Assembly (NCBI RefSeq): GCF_026162365.1
Contig: NZ_JAOANW010000012.1
Coordinates: forward strand, 1-64,000
DNA: 64,000 bases
Direction: 5' to 3'
Source of the DNA: Nitratireductor luteus
Lineage (GTDB): Bacteria > Pseudomonadota > Alphaproteobacteria > Rhizobiales > Rhizobiaceae
The position numbers were made by a program, and so were the translations under genes. The notes below the pieces were generated by a model. It was not told where the DNA came from, did not search any database, and saw nothing but the letters and a program-made list of their open reading frames with translations. Positions 33,486-42,720 of this stretch are shown piece after piece (position 1 is the stretch's first letter; each line of letters begins with the position of its first letter).

Positions 33486-34319
33486 TCAGCGGATCAGGTG
33501 GCGTGTCAAGCGCCGTTCGATCCGGTCGATGGCCCTGCGCAGCATCTCGACGATGCTCAGATAGATGAGCGCCGCCCAGATATAGGTCTGGAAGTCGAAG
33601 GTGCGCGCATAGGCCCGGCGCGTCTCGCCCATCAGGTCGTAGACAGTGATGATGGCGACGATCGCCGAACCCTTGATCATGAGGACGATCTCGTTGCCAT
33701 AGGGGCGCAAGGCGACCAGCAGCGCCTGGGGGACTATGATCTTGCGTATGGTTTGCAGCCGCGAGAGGCCGAGCGCGGAGGCTGCTTCCCACTGGCCCCG
33801 GCCAACGCTCTGGATGGCGCCACGCAGGATTTCCGCCTGGTAGGCGGCGGTGTTCAGCGTGAAGGCGAAGACCGCGCAGTTCCATGCGTCGCGAAAGAAG
33901 CCCCAGAGGCCCACGACCTGCAATTCCTCGCGGAAGGAACCGAGGCCGTAATAGACGAGAAAGGTCTGGGCAAGAAGCGGCGTGCCGCGAAAGAAATAGA
34001 CATAGCCGTAGGCCAGTGCAGCGATTGGCCGGCTCCGGGAGTTCCGTCCGAGCGCAATCGGCACCGAAAGCAGGGCCCCCGCTAAAACCGATAGCGCGAC
34101 CAGCTTGATCGTCACCCAAAGGCCCGAGGCGTATCGCGGCAGGTAGCGTTGGAAAAGCTCGGGGTTCAACGACGAGATCAGGAAAAGCATGATGCCGACG
34201 CCGAGGACCGCCCATAGGGAGATCAACGCGATGCCGAGCGCGCGCGCGCGCGTCATCCTTCGCGCTGGCGGCGGCGGTGGCAAATCCTCGGTTACGACGG
34301 CTGGGCGCACGGCGCTCAT
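33486..34319 (-). CDS. Polar amino-acid ABC transporter permease (HisM-like)
   Basis: The protein has 277 residues with five or six membrane spans after a 20-residue cytoplasmic start. The permease EAA-type loop (WEAASALGLSRLQTIRKIIV) is present and would contact an ATPase. It starts in an ATGA overlap with the other permease gene. Together they should form the membrane channel for a histidine/lysine/arginine-type importer. Confidence 0.88.
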   Translation of the reverse strand: MSAVRPAVVTEDLPPPPPARRMTRARALGIALISLWAVLGVGIMLFLISSLNPELFQRYLPRYASGLWVTIKLVALSVLAGALLSVPIALGRNSRSRPIAALAYGYVYFFRGTPLLAQTFLVYYGLGSFREELQVVGLWGFFRDAWNCAVFAFTLNTAAYQAEILRGAIQSVGRGQWEAASALGLSRLQTIRKIIVPQALLVALRPYGNEIVLMIKGSAIVAIITVYDLMGETRRAYARTFDFQTYIWAALIYLSIVEMLRRAIDRIERRLTRHLIR

Positions 34320-35029
34320 CGCGGCGCCCCGCCGGCCGAAACCCTGCGCTCGATCGCCGATAGGACGACGGAGGACAGCATCGCCAGCACGAGATAGAGC
34401 AGACAGGCGATGCCGAAGAACAGGAACGCCTCCTTGGTCACGCGGGATGCGATGCCTGTCTGCCGCAATATATCGGAAAGCCCTATTACCGATACGAGCG
34501 CTGTCTCCTTCAAGAGGATGAGCCAGAGATTGGAGAGGCCCGGCAGTGCGACGCGGATAAGCTGGGGCAGGATGACAAAACGCATGGTAAGCCAGCGCGA
34601 CAGGCCGATGGCATAGGCGCCTTCATATTGTCCCGCCGGTATGGCGCGGAAGGCGGACAGGAAGACTTCACTCGCATAGGAAGAGAACACCGCGCCCAGT
34701 GCCACCATTCCGGCGACGAAGGCGTTGATCTCGATGCCGCCCGTGCCGCCCAGGAGACGCCAGAGTTGCTGGACGCCGATCTGTGCACCGTAATAGACGA
34801 GGAAGAGGGTGAGCAGTTCCGGCAGTCCGCGGAATATGGTCGTGTAGATGTTGGCGGCCAGCCGGAGCGCCGCTTCCTCCGAGCGCTTTCCAAGGGCAAC
34901 GGCGAAACCGACGACAAGGCCGAAGGGAAGCGTTGCCAGCGCCAGCGATATTGTGACCAGCACACCTGCCGCAATGTCGTCGCCCCAGCCCTCGCGGCCA
35001 AAGCTGAGAAGGGTCAAGACCCTGTCCAT
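34316..35029 (-). CDS. Polar amino-acid ABC transporter permease (HisQ-like)
   Basis: The protein has 237 residues from ATG 35029 (a longer start at 35077 adds non-conserved residues). ITISLALATLPFGL-type spans and the EAA loop GQYEGAYAIGLSRWLTMRFV are typical. It forms a heterodimer with the HisM-like protein. The gene for the ATP-binding subunit is not found in this window. Confidence 0.88.
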   Translation of the reverse strand: MDRVLTLLSFGREGWGDDIAAGVLVTISLALATLPFGLVVGFAVALGKRSEEAALRLAANIYTTIFRGLPELLTLFLVYYGAQIGVQQLWRLLGGTGGIEINAFVAGMVALGAVFSSYASEVFLSAFRAIPAGQYEGAYAIGLSRWLTMRFVILPQLIRVALPGLSNLWLILLKETALVSVIGLSDILRQTGIASRVTKEAFLFFGIACLLYLVLAMLSSVVLSAIERRVSAGGAPR

Positions 35030-35135
35030 GAGGCTCCCCAAGGCATTTTCGACGGGAGGGGATCCGCCGCGATCCACCCGGCCGCATTCACATTCGGCGC
35101 TGGGCTGCCCGAAAGCCCGGGCGCCCCCTTACGGT

Positions 35136-35205
35136 TCTAGAGCAATTCCAGGACAAGTGGAAACCGGGTTTCCGTCCGGAATTGCTTTAAATCAAATAGT
35201 TAGAT
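35136..35205. repeat. Rhizobiales-type palindromic intergenic repeat
   Basis: TCTAGAGCAATTCCAGGA and TCCGTCCGGAATTGCTTT surround a GAAACCGGGTTTC centre. AGCAATTCC (35141-35149) pairs with GGAATTGCT (35178-35186). This matches the well-known dispersed repeat of Brucella/Mesorhizobium-like genomes. It lies between the binding protein and permease genes, in a 276-bp gap, and may affect mRNA processing there. Confidence 0.75.
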
Positions 35206-35305
35206 CAGTTCAGCGTTTCCGTGAAACCGTGAATTGATCTAGCAGGATACAGTGGAGCAAGTGAAAGCGCGGCGGGACCGGCTCGCCGCGCTCTGACGGG
35301 GGCTC

Positions 35306-36091
35306 TTACTCTCCGTACGCGTCGAAGCTGAAATACTTGTCGTTGATTTCCTTGTAGGTACCGTTTTCACGGATAGCCGTTATGGCGGCGTTCAGCTTTT
35401 CGCGCAGTTCGTCCTCGCCTTTGCGGACGGCGATGCCGATACCTTCACCGTAGATTTCCTCCACCGGTGTCAGCGTGTCGAGCACCTTGCAGCATTCACC
35501 ATCCGGCGTACCGAGCCATTCCTCAAGCACGATTATGTCGTCGATGACGGCATCCAGACGGCCGTTCGCCATGTCCAGCTTGTATTCTTCTGCGGTCGGA
35601 TAGGCCTTGACTTCGCTGTCGGGAAAGGTCGCCTCGGCGAACTGGGCGTGGGTCGTGGCGGCCTGGGCGCCGATCACCTTGCCAGCCATTTCCTCGGCTG
35701 TGGCGGCCGCGATGTCGGAATCCTTGGGCACGACCAGCGCCGGCGGTGTGTTGTAGTACTTCTCAGTAAAGTCGACCTGCTCCTTGCGCTCCTCGGTGAT
35801 GGACATGGAAGCGATGATGGCGTCGAACTTGCCGGCCTGAAGCGCCGGAATGATACCGTCCCAATCCTGGGTGACGAACTCGCACTCGGCGTTCATTTCC
35901 TCGCACAGTGCCTTGGCGATGTCGATGTCGAAGCCTTCCAGCTCGCCGGCGGCGTTGAGGTTGTTGAAGGGCGGATACGCCCCCTCCGTGCCGATCTTCA
36001 GCTGCATCTTCTCCTGCGCGCCGGCCACACCCATCGTGGCGGCCAGGGCCAGTGCCGAAAGACCCAGCGCGATACGCCTTGAAACCTTCAT
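35306..36091 (-). CDS. Amino-acid ABC transporter periplasmic binding protein (ArgT/HisJ-like)
   Basis: The protein has 261 residues from ATG 36091. A signal peptide, VSRRIALGLSALALAATMGV ending in AGA, is cut before QEKMQLKIG. The mature part has TEGAYPPFNNLNAAGELEGF and DIDIAKALCEEM, then WDGIIPALQAGKFDAIIASM, the signature of the lysine/arginine/ornithine/histidine-binding family (SBP_bac_3). It delivers polar amino acids to the HisQ/HisM-like permeases downstream. The permease genes are separated from it by a palindromic repeat. Confidence 0.9.
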   Translation of the reverse strand: MKVSRRIALGLSALALAATMGVAGAQEKMQLKIGTEGAYPPFNNLNAAGELEGFDIDIAKALCEEMNAECEFVTQDWDGIIPALQAGKFDAIIASMSITEERKEQVDFTEKYYNTPPALVVPKDSDIAAATAEEMAGKVIGAQAATTHAQFAEATFPDSEVKAYPTAEEYKLDMANGRLDAVIDDIIVLEEWLGTPDGECCKVLDTLTPVEEIYGEGIGIAVRKGEDELREKLNAAITAIRENGTYKEINDKYFSFDAYGE

Positions 36092-36211
36092 GAATGTTCC
36101 TCTCTGTCTTGCTTGTCCCCGGGCATTTGTCTTGCGACCGCCGGGTTTGAGCGGCGATATTCCCACTCTTTGAAACAAAATTGCAACCGTAAAACTGCGG
36201 TCCCGGATCGC

Positions 36212-36721
36212 TCAGCCACGCTTCATGCCCAGATATTGCTGGATGAAATCGGCGATGCCGGCAATGTCGTCGCGGGAAAATGTGGGGCCTTCTTCCTTTG
36301 CGCTTCCGGTGGCGGAGGCGATAGCCACGACCGAGGGAACCCGGTCGGCGAGGGGAGCCTGGCCGGAGGTGGAGCCGCGACACTCGATCTTGGGATGCGG
36401 CTCATTCTTGTAACCTTCGACCAGCACGATATCGGCAGGGGAAAGCTTTGCCAGTACTGCCTCCAGCGGCGGTTCGTTCTCGTCGCCCAACTCATGCATC
36501 AACGCCCAGCGGCGGCCTGATACGATGGCGGTCTCCGTGGCGCCGGCAGCGCGGTGGCGGAACGAATCTGTGCCTGGTTTGTCGATATCGAAAGCGTGGT
36601 GGGCATGCTTGACCGTCGCCACCCGCAAGCCCCGCGCGGCAAACTCGGTGACCAGCCGCTCGGTCAGTGTCGTTTTGCCGGAATTCTTCCATCCGGTGAT
36701 GCCGAAGACATGGCGGTTCAT
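36212..36721 (-). CDS. mobB: Molybdopterin-guanine dinucleotide biosynthesis adaptor MobB
   Basis: The protein has 169 residues. The Walker A motif GWKNSGKTTLTERLV at residues 10-24 and VKHAHHAFDIDKPGTDSFRH, VLVEGYKNEPHPKIE identify MobB, a GTP-binding helper of MobA in guanylation of molybdenum cofactor. It starts in an ATGA overlap with the MFS gene. moaA lies 2.2 kb away on the same strand. Confidence 0.92.
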   Translation of the reverse strand: MNRHVFGITGWKNSGKTTLTERLVTEFAARGLRVATVKHAHHAFDIDKPGTDSFRHRAAGATETAIVSGRRWALMHELGDENEPPLEAVLAKLSPADIVLVEGYKNEPHPKIECRGSTSGQAPLADRVPSVVAIASATGSAKEEGPTFSRDDIAGIADFIQQYLGMKRG

Positions 36722-37923
36722 AGGGCGCCCATCTTACGGGCAACGTGAATGACGTAAAGAGTGGTCAGCACGCCCGCTATCGAAGAGAAGAACATAACGA
36801 AAAGCAGCGGGTAAGGACCCGATTCTGGAGCAAGCAGCGCGCCGGCAATCACCGAGAGTACCGCGCCGCCGCCGATCTGCAGCGCACCGCCGAGCCCGGA
36901 AGCGGTCCCCGCGAGGTGAGGGCGCACGCTAACGACGCCTGCCGTGGCGTTAGGCAGCGTTATGCCGTTGCCCATACCGACGAAAAAGGTAGGGCCGAAA
37001 AGCGAAAGCGGGTGGTAGAAGCCGGCGGCGAACAGGCCGATCGACAGCCCCATCCCCACAGCTGCCGTCATGTTCCCGGCCAGCATCATCCGGTTGATGC
37101 CGATGACTCGCGAAAACCGCCCCGAGATGAAGTTGCCCAGCATGTAGCCTAAGGTAATCAGCACAAAGTACATGCCGTATTGCGAAGGCGACAGGTTCAA
37201 TTGCACGGTCGCCACGAACGGCCCCCCGCCCAGGAACGCGAAAAAGGCGCCGGAGGAGAAGGCGGCAGTGGCCCCATAGCCCCAGAAGCGACGAGACCGG
37301 AACAGCTCAGGATAGTTCCTCAACTGGCTGGACATAGAAGCCGACCGGCTGTGATTGGTCTCTCCCAGATCGAGCCAGACGACGATGAAGGCCACAACGC
37401 CGAAGGCGAGCATCAGGTGGAAGGTGGCTTGCCAGCCATAGAGCTCGTCCAGGAAGCCGCCGATCAACGGGCCGATCATGGGGGCGACGGTCATGCCCAT
37501 TGTGATGTAGCCGATGCGGCTCGCTGCCTCGTCTGCCCCGACAGTGTCGCGCACGATGGCGCGGGACAGCACCATTCCGGCCGCCGCGAAGGCCTGGAAG
37601 ACACGGCAGACCAGAAGGATTTCGATCGACGGCGCATAGGTCGCCGCCAAAGTGCTTGCGATGAAGATTGCGAAGCTTATCAGCATCACCGGCCGGCGTC
37701 CAAACCGGTCGGAGGCCGGGCCGATGCCGAGTTGGAGAATTGCGGTAGCCACGAGATAGAGCGAAACCGCGAGCTGCACGACGCCGTAATCCGCCTCGAA
37801 ATGCCGTGCCATGCCGGGCAGGGACGGCAGGAAGACGTTCATGGCGACGGCCGCGGTGGCGGCGGCCATTACGAGAGTCAGAATGTGCGGCGGGGTCGTG
37901 CGATCTAAGCTGCGGACCGACAT
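36718..37923 (-). CDS. Bcr/CflA-type multidrug efflux MFS transporter
   Basis: The protein has 401 residues with 12 membrane spans. VFLPSLPGMARHFEADYGVV in span 1, and GPASDRFGRRPVMLISF (MFS motif A) between spans 2 and 3 are typical of the Bcr/CflA drug exporters. The stop overlaps the mobB start by 4 bases, which is probably an operon by chance rather than function. Confidence 0.88.
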   Translation of the reverse strand: MSVRSLDRTTPPHILTLVMAAATAAVAMNVFLPSLPGMARHFEADYGVVQLAVSLYLVATAILQLGIGPASDRFGRRPVMLISFAIFIASTLAATYAPSIEILLVCRVFQAFAAAGMVLSRAIVRDTVGADEAASRIGYITMGMTVAPMIGPLIGGFLDELYGWQATFHLMLAFGVVAFIVVWLDLGETNHSRSASMSSQLRNYPELFRSRRFWGYGATAAFSSGAFFAFLGGGPFVATVQLNLSPSQYGMYFVLITLGYMLGNFISGRFSRVIGINRMMLAGNMTAAVGMGLSIGLFAAGFYHPLSLFGPTFFVGMGNGITLPNATAGVVSVRPHLAGTASGLGGALQIGGGAVLSVIAGALLAPESGPYPLLFVMFFSSIAGVLTTLYVIHVARKMGAL

Positions 37924-37941
37924 GCTGTTTCCTTCTCCGCC

Positions 37942-38868
37942 CTACACGCCGTCGGGCGCCATGCCTGGCCCGGTGCTGTGGACGATAGGCGTTTTCCTCG
38001 CCACGACCTGCTCGCGGTAGAGGGCGTAAAGCCCCGAGGTCACGACGATCGCCGCCCCTCCAAGCATCATCAGATCAGGAATATCGCCAAAGATTACAAG
38101 GCCTAGCAGAATGGCCCACAACAGCCCGGTGTAACGGAAGGGAGCCATGAAGGAGACGTCGCCCTCTCGCATGGCCATGATGATGAACTGATAGCCGAAG
38201 ATCAGGAAGACCGCGGCCGCCAGAAGCAGGCCGACATTCGTGAAGGTGAGCGGGGACCAGCCGCCGAAAGGCTCGACCAATGCTGCGCCGCATACGGAGA
38301 CGGCGATCGAAGTCGCAAGGGATACCAGCGCCGTGGGTGTGGCGGCGGGAATCTGCCTTGTGGCAAGGTCGCGCACCGTGCAGAAGCCGACGGCGGCAAG
38401 CGCAAGCAAAGACCAGCCGCTGAAACCTTCCAGCCCGGGGCGAACGATGATCATGACGCCGGCGAAACCAACCGCGATGGCTGCCCATCTGCGCCAGCCG
38501 ACGGGCTCTCCGTAAAACAGCGCCGCACCCATGGTTACGGCGAGCGGCAGGGCCTGGAGGACGGCATGAATATTGGCTATGGGCAGCCGCATGAGCGCTG
38601 TCAGGAATGTGACAGTGGCCGCGACCTCGCAACCCATGCGCAGGAAAACGCTTGGGTGGCGGAGCCCGCCAAGCCTGGAGAATGCGCCGGTGCGCCACAC
38701 GAGCAGCGCTAGCAGGATGGTGGCAAAGACGCCGCGCACGAGCATGATCTGGCCCATGTTCATGCCCTGCGATGCCAGCTTGGCAAATGCGTCGTTGATG
38801 GTGAAGCCGGCCATCGACACCGACATGAAAAGCGCACCACGCAGATTGGGAGAAAGAACCACGCGCAC
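37942..38868 (-). CDS. DMT-superfamily (EamA) transporter
   Basis: The protein has 308 residues with ten hydrophobic spans in two EamA repeats (about 10-145 and 155-290). It starts MRVVLSPNLRGALFMSVSMA. It is an inner-membrane drug/metabolite exporter of unknown substrate. It lies 18 bases upstream of the MFS gene, on the same strand, so they may be cotranscribed. Confidence 0.87.
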   Translation of the reverse strand: MRVVLSPNLRGALFMSVSMAGFTINDAFAKLASQGMNMGQIMLVRGVFATILLALLVWRTGAFSRLGGLRHPSVFLRMGCEVAATVTFLTALMRLPIANIHAVLQALPLAVTMGAALFYGEPVGWRRWAAIAVGFAGVMIIVRPGLEGFSGWSLLALAAVGFCTVRDLATRQIPAATPTALVSLATSIAVSVCGAALVEPFGGWSPLTFTNVGLLLAAAVFLIFGYQFIIMAMREGDVSFMAPFRYTGLLWAILLGLVIFGDIPDLMMLGGAAIVVTSGLYALYREQVVARKTPIVHSTGPGMAPDGV

Positions 38869-38947
38869 CCCGTCGGCAGAATTGATCAGGATGCCTTATT
38901 GTTTTCAAGCGCAACTGGCAATCGGTCCAGTGCCGTAAAGATGTGGT

Positions 38948-39955
38948 TCAGCCGCCCGTAACGCTCATGTGGCGGGAGACGGCCGGACGTCTGGTCCGCC
39001 GGTCGATTACGAAATCATGTCCCTTCGGCTTGCGCGAGATCGCCTCGTCAATCGCCCCCGACAGAAGGTCGTTGCCTTCCGAGGCCCGCAGCGGGCTGCG
39101 CAGGTCGGCGGCGTCCTCCTGGCCGAGGCACATGAACAGCGTGCCGGTGCAGGTTATGCGGACACGGTTGCAGCTTTCGCAGAAATTATGGGTCATCGGC
39201 GTGATGAAGCCGAGCCGGCCTCCGGTCTCCGCGACCTCGACATAGCGTGCCGGCCCACCCGTCTTGTAGGGGATGTCCGTCAGCGTGAAGCGCTTTTCCA
39301 GGTCGGCGCGCAATTGGGAAAGGGGCAGGTACTGATCGGTGCGGTCGCCGTCGATTTCGCCGAGCGGCATTGTCTCGATCACGGTCATGTCCATGCCGCG
39401 GCCATGGGCCCAGGAAAGCATCGCCGGGATCTCGGCTTCGTTGAACCCCTTGAGCGCCACCGTGTTGAGCTTGACCTTCAGGCCCGCGGCAGCGGCGGCT
39501 TCGATACCTCGCATCACACGGTCGAGATGGCCCCAGCGGGTAATGGAGCGGAACTTTTCCGGGTCGAGGGTATCAATCGAGACGTTGATGCGCTTGACGC
39601 CGCAGTCGGCAAGTTCGCCAGCGAAGCGTTCGAGTTGGGAGCCGTTGGTGGTCAGGGTCAGTTCGTCGAGCGAGCCCGATTTCAGGTGCCGCGACAATTC
39701 GCGGACGAGATGCATGATATTCTTGCGGACCAGCGGTTCGCCGCCTGTCAGCCTCAGCCTGCGCACGCCCTTCTCGATGAATACCGTGCAAAGCCGGTCG
39801 AGTTCCTCGAGGCTGAGCAGGTCGCGCTTGGGCAGGAACGTCATGTCCTCCGCCATGCAGTAGACGCAGCGGAAGTCGCAGCGGTCGGTAACCGAGACGC
39901 GCAGATAGTCGATGGCGCGTCCGAATGGATCAATCATGCTGGATACCGTGCTCAT
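38948..39955 (-). CDS. moaA: GTP 3',8-cyclase MoaA
   Basis: The protein has 335 residues from ATG 39955. The radical SAM cluster motif is CDFRCVYC at residues about 25-32. The second 4Fe-4S cluster ligands are in [15 protein letters not shown]. The C-terminal Gly-Gly (MSVTGG) is intact; it enters the active site and is needed for activity. It performs the first step of molybdenum cofactor synthesis with MoaC. Confidence 0.95.
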   Translation of the reverse strand: MSTVSSMIDPFGRAIDYLRVSVTDRCDFRCVYCMAEDMTFLPKRDLLSLEELDRLCTVFIEKGVRRLRLTGGEPLVRKNIMHLVRELSRHLKSGSLDELTLTTNGSQLERFAGELADCGVKRINVSIDTLDPEKFRSITRWGHLDRVMRGIEAAAAAGLKVKLNTVALKGFNEAEIPAMLSWAHGRGMDMTVIETMPLGEIDGDRTDQYLPLSQLRADLEKRFTLTDIPYKTGGPARYVEVAETGGRLGFITPMTHNFCESCNRVRITCTGTLFMCLGQEDAADLRSPLRASEGNDLLSGAIDEAISRKPKGHDFVIDRRTRRPAVSRHMSVTGG

Positions 39956-40089
39956 TCCGCGATCCTGGTTCGTTTTTCCGGCTGGACCGAATGTCAGGCC
40001 GATCAGGGGCTTTTTCAATAGGCTGGGGCAGGCTAGCATCATGGCAGACGCTTCGGCAATATTCATCGCTCCAACCTCCGGACATACTC

Positions 40090-40443
40090 ATGAAGCCTCC
40101 CAGCGAACTCAGGGTTTCTCGCGATCGGCGAACATTGACCGTCACGTTCGACGGGGAAGAGCCCGTCGCGCTCGGTGCGGAACTGCTGCGGGTGCTCTCT
40201 CCCTCGGCGGAAGTGCAGGGCCATTCACCTGACCAGCGCGTGACGGTGGGCGGCAAGCGCGAAGTCGGCATCGCTCGTATGGAGCCAGTGGGAAACTACG
40301 CGGTGCGCATCGTTTTCGACGACGGCCATGATACGGGGCTCTTTAGCTGGACATATCTGGCTGCCTTGTGCCGCGAGCGCGATGCGCGCTGGCAGGAATA
40401 TCTTGAAGAACTGGACCAGAAGGGGCTGAGCCGTGATCGATGA
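40090..40443 (+). CDS. DUF971 (gamma-butyrobetaine hydroxylase-like N-terminal) protein
   Basis: The protein has 117 residues from ATG 40090. LRVSRDRRTLTVTFDGEEPV, SAELLRVLSPSAEVQGH-type sequence and YAVRIVFDDGHDTGLFSWTY match the DUF971 domain. Small members of this family are suspected to act in iron-sulfur or redox processes, without firm evidence. Its end overlaps the next gene. Confidence 0.87.
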   Translation: MKPPSELRVSRDRRTLTVTFDGEEPVALGAELLRVLSPSAEVQGHSPDQRVTVGGKREVGIARMEPVGNYAVRIVFDDGHDTGLFSWTYLAALCRERDARWQEYLEELDQKGLSRDR

Positions 40444-41068
40444 AGCTGGCGCCACGTCCGGATTTGTCGAAAGCGTGGAAGCTCTGGAAGCGATCTATGG
40501 CAAGCCCGGCACGGCCTCCCTTGTGAAGGAGGTCGACCACATCATTGCGCCCTATGCCGCGTTCATCGAGGTAGCGCCTTTCGTGGCCCTCGCCACGTCG
40601 GGACCGGAAGGACTCGATTGCTCGCCGCGCGGCGACGAGCCGGGCTTTGTCCGGGTTCACGACGAACGGACCTTGCTGATGCCCGACCGGCGGGGCAACA
40701 ATCGCATCGATTCGCTGCGCAATATCGTGCGCGACGGCCGGGTGGCGCTGCTGTTCCTGGTGCCGGGATCAGGCACGACGCTGCGGGTCAACGGCAGTGC
40801 CCGGCTGAGCGTTGATCCAGCCCTGTGTGACAGCTTCGCCGTTGGCGGCAAGGCGCCCCGCTCGGTCGTCGTCGTGCATGTGGAAACCGTGTATTTTCAG
40901 TGCGCCCGCGCCATACAGCGGTCCAGGCTGTGGGATGCCGCGTCACAGGCTGCGGCCTTGGGCCTGCCGACGCCCGGGGATATACTCGACACACTTACCT
41001 CGGGCGAAATTAACGGCGCCAAGTATGATCAGGAATGGCCAGAGCGTGCTGCCAAGACGATGTGGTAG
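40433..41068 (+). CDS. Pyridoxamine-5'-phosphate-oxidase-like flavoprotein
   Basis: The protein has 211 residues from GTG 40433, 11 bases inside the DUF971 gene. FVALATSGPEGLDCSPRGDE, LLMPDRRGNNRIDSLRNIV and VALLFLVPGSGTTLRVNGSA are typical of the FMN-dependent PPOX-type family (MSMEG_1061 group). Substrate unknown; cytoplasmic flavin enzyme. Confidence 0.85.
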   Translation: MIDEAGATSGFVESVEALEAIYGKPGTASLVKEVDHIIAPYAAFIEVAPFVALATSGPEGLDCSPRGDEPGFVRVHDERTLLMPDRRGNNRIDSLRNIVRDGRVALLFLVPGSGTTLRVNGSARLSVDPALCDSFAVGGKAPRSVVVVHVETVYFQCARAIQRSRLWDAASQAAALGLPTPGDILDTLTSGEINGAKYDQEWPERAAKTMW

Positions 41069-41096
41069 GCTCGAGATTCGTGGACGGGAGCCGGGT

Positions 41097-41549
41097 CTAA
41101 TCCCGCTCGAGTTCGTCGATGATGCGCCGCATATGCTCTCCGAGCGCGTGGCATTGCGAAGGTGTCGACTGCGCCATGACGCGGTCGATCAACCCCGTAT
41201 AGACCTCTAGCGCCTTCATCAGCAGGGCCTCGCCCTTTTTGGTCAGGTAAAGGCGCATAATGCGCTTGTCGTTGGGGTCGCCCTCCCGGTGCAGGAGCTC
41301 CTGCATCTCCAACTGTGGCAGCAGCATTGTGATGTTGGACCGCCCGACGAGAAGCCGCCGTGCGAGATCGTGCTGGGAAGTTCCGGGATGCCGGTAGAGA
41401 TTCATCAGGACGTCGAGCTGGGCGATCTTGAGGCCGAGCGGCGCCAGCGCCTGACTGAGCGCCTTGACGACAGCCTTCTCGGCACGGACAACGGCGATCC
41501 AGTTGTGGAACCGGGGATTGTCCCAAGGGAGTTGTTGCTTATTGTTCAT
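41097..41549 (-). CDS. MarR-family transcriptional regulator
   Basis: The protein has 150 residues from ATG 41549. The winged helix has IAQLDVLMNLYRHPGTSQHD, LARRLLVGRSNITMLLPQLE and REGDPNDKRIMRLYLTKKG, the beta-wing. It is divergent from a hydrolase gene, with two identical-core inverted repeats between the starts. It very likely represses both genes until a small ligand binds. Confidence 0.92.
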   Translation of the reverse strand: MNNKQQLPWDNPRFHNWIAVVRAEKAVVKALSQALAPLGLKIAQLDVLMNLYRHPGTSQHDLARRLLVGRSNITMLLPQLEMQELLHREGDPNDKRIMRLYLTKKGEALLMKALEVYTGLIDRVMAQSTPSQCHALGEHMRRIIDELERD

Positions 41550-41580
41550 GGCTGAACTATAATGTTCAAGGATGAACATT
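41535..41580 (+). promoter_or_regulatory. Hydrolase promoter with twin MarR operators
   Basis: TTGCTT (41535-41540), 17 bases and TATAAT (41558-41563) form the promoter of the 41595 gene. GTTCA-TGGC-TGAAC (41544-41557) lies in the spacer, and AATGTTCA-AGGA-TGAACATT (41561-41580) covers the start of transcription. Their centres are 20 bases apart, two helical turns, so two MarR dimers would bind the same face. Confidence 0.8.
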
Positions 41581-41594
41581 TAAAGGCGACGACG

Positions 41595-42506
41595 ATGGCT
41601 TCTCTCCGATTGTCTGTACTGCGGACCTTGTTTGGAATAGCAGAACATATCACGCCGCGCCTAGCCGGACGTGCGGCTTTCGAGATATTTTGCCGGACAC
41701 CGGCGCCCGATGGTCCGTCGCCAAAGGCGCGTGAAAGGATCGCGGCGGCCGAAGCTTTCATGCTGGAAGCGCGGCGGCACTGCCTTAAATCCGACTATGG
41801 CTATTTCGTCGCCTACGAATTCCGGCCTCAAGGGGCATGGCGGGGCAGGGGCACGATCCTGGTTACGCATGGCTGGGGATCGCGCAGCGAATATATGCAG
41901 GCCATTATCGAGGAATTGCGGTCACACAGCTTTCGGGTGGTGGCGCTCGATCTTCCCGGTCATGGCGCTTCCCCCGGTCGGCGGCTTCACATGGCGAGCG
42001 CCGTGGCGGCGGTGAAAACCGTCGAGGAATGGTTCGGACCTTTCACCGGTGCCGTGGGTCATTCCTTCGGAGGCGCGGTGCTGATCACTGCGCTCAAGGG
42101 GGCGGTCAACGGGCTGAAACCCGTCGATGCCGGCCGCTTGGCGCTGATCGCATCGCCGAACTCGATGCCTGATCTGTTCGCGTATTTTTCTCGCGAGCTC
42201 GGATTGGGCCGCATAAGCCGCGCGGCATTCTTCCATCAGGTCGAACTCGTCACGGGCTCGCCATTGTCCGAGTTCGTCACAGCACGGCAGGCTGCATCAC
42301 TGGCTATCCCGATCCTGGTTCTCCATGCGCCCGACGATCGCGAGGTTCCATTCGCCGATGCGCAAGCCATCGCGGCAGGCGGAAACCGTGCCCAGCTTCG
42401 CCTCGTCAACCGAGCCGGCCACCGCCGCATCCTCTCCGATCCGGTTACGCTCGCCCATCTCGCCGAGTTTTGCGCTGGCGAGCGCCTGCTTGCCGCCGCT
42501 GAATAG
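41595..42506 (+). CDS. Alpha/beta hydrolase
   Basis: The protein has 303 residues from ATG 41595. The start at 41562 is excluded because it overlaps the promoter and operator. TILVTHGWGSRSEYMQ is the oxyanion region. The nucleophile elbow GHSFGG, the acid region LVLHAPDDREVPF and the His in NRAGHRRIL complete a Ser-Asp-His triad. Substrate unknown. Divergent from, and probably controlled by, the MarR regulator. Confidence 0.87.
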   Translation: MASLRLSVLRTLFGIAEHITPRLAGRAAFEIFCRTPAPDGPSPKARERIAAAEAFMLEARRHCLKSDYGYFVAYEFRPQGAWRGRGTILVTHGWGSRSEYMQAIIEELRSHSFRVVALDLPGHGASPGRRLHMASAVAAVKTVEEWFGPFTGAVGHSFGGAVLITALKGAVNGLKPVDAGRLALIASPNSMPDLFAYFSRELGLGRISRAAFFHQVELVTGSPLSEFVTARQAASLAIPILVLHAPDDREVPFADAQAIAAGGNRAQLRLVNRAGHRRILSDPVTLAHLAEFCAGERLLAAAE

Positions 42507-42720
42507 GAAACTCGGCTGTTGCCTCCACGTTAAACTGATGGCGTGGCTTCACCCGCGCACGGTCTATTTAGCCCTCGCTTAACCTTAGTTTGATGAATCA
42601 CTATAATATTCAATGGCTGGTGCTCTTGCAGTTGAGGTCGTTCCATGTCGCTAGTCCGGCTGATTTGGGCCCCGACGGTGCGGGAAAGATCATAACCAGC
42701 AAACCTTGGGGGTACGCCAG

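Noticed and set aside
33486-36091. Complete amino-acid ABC transporter operon
   Set aside because: The binding protein and two permeases are present, but no ATP-binding subunit gene is within the window.
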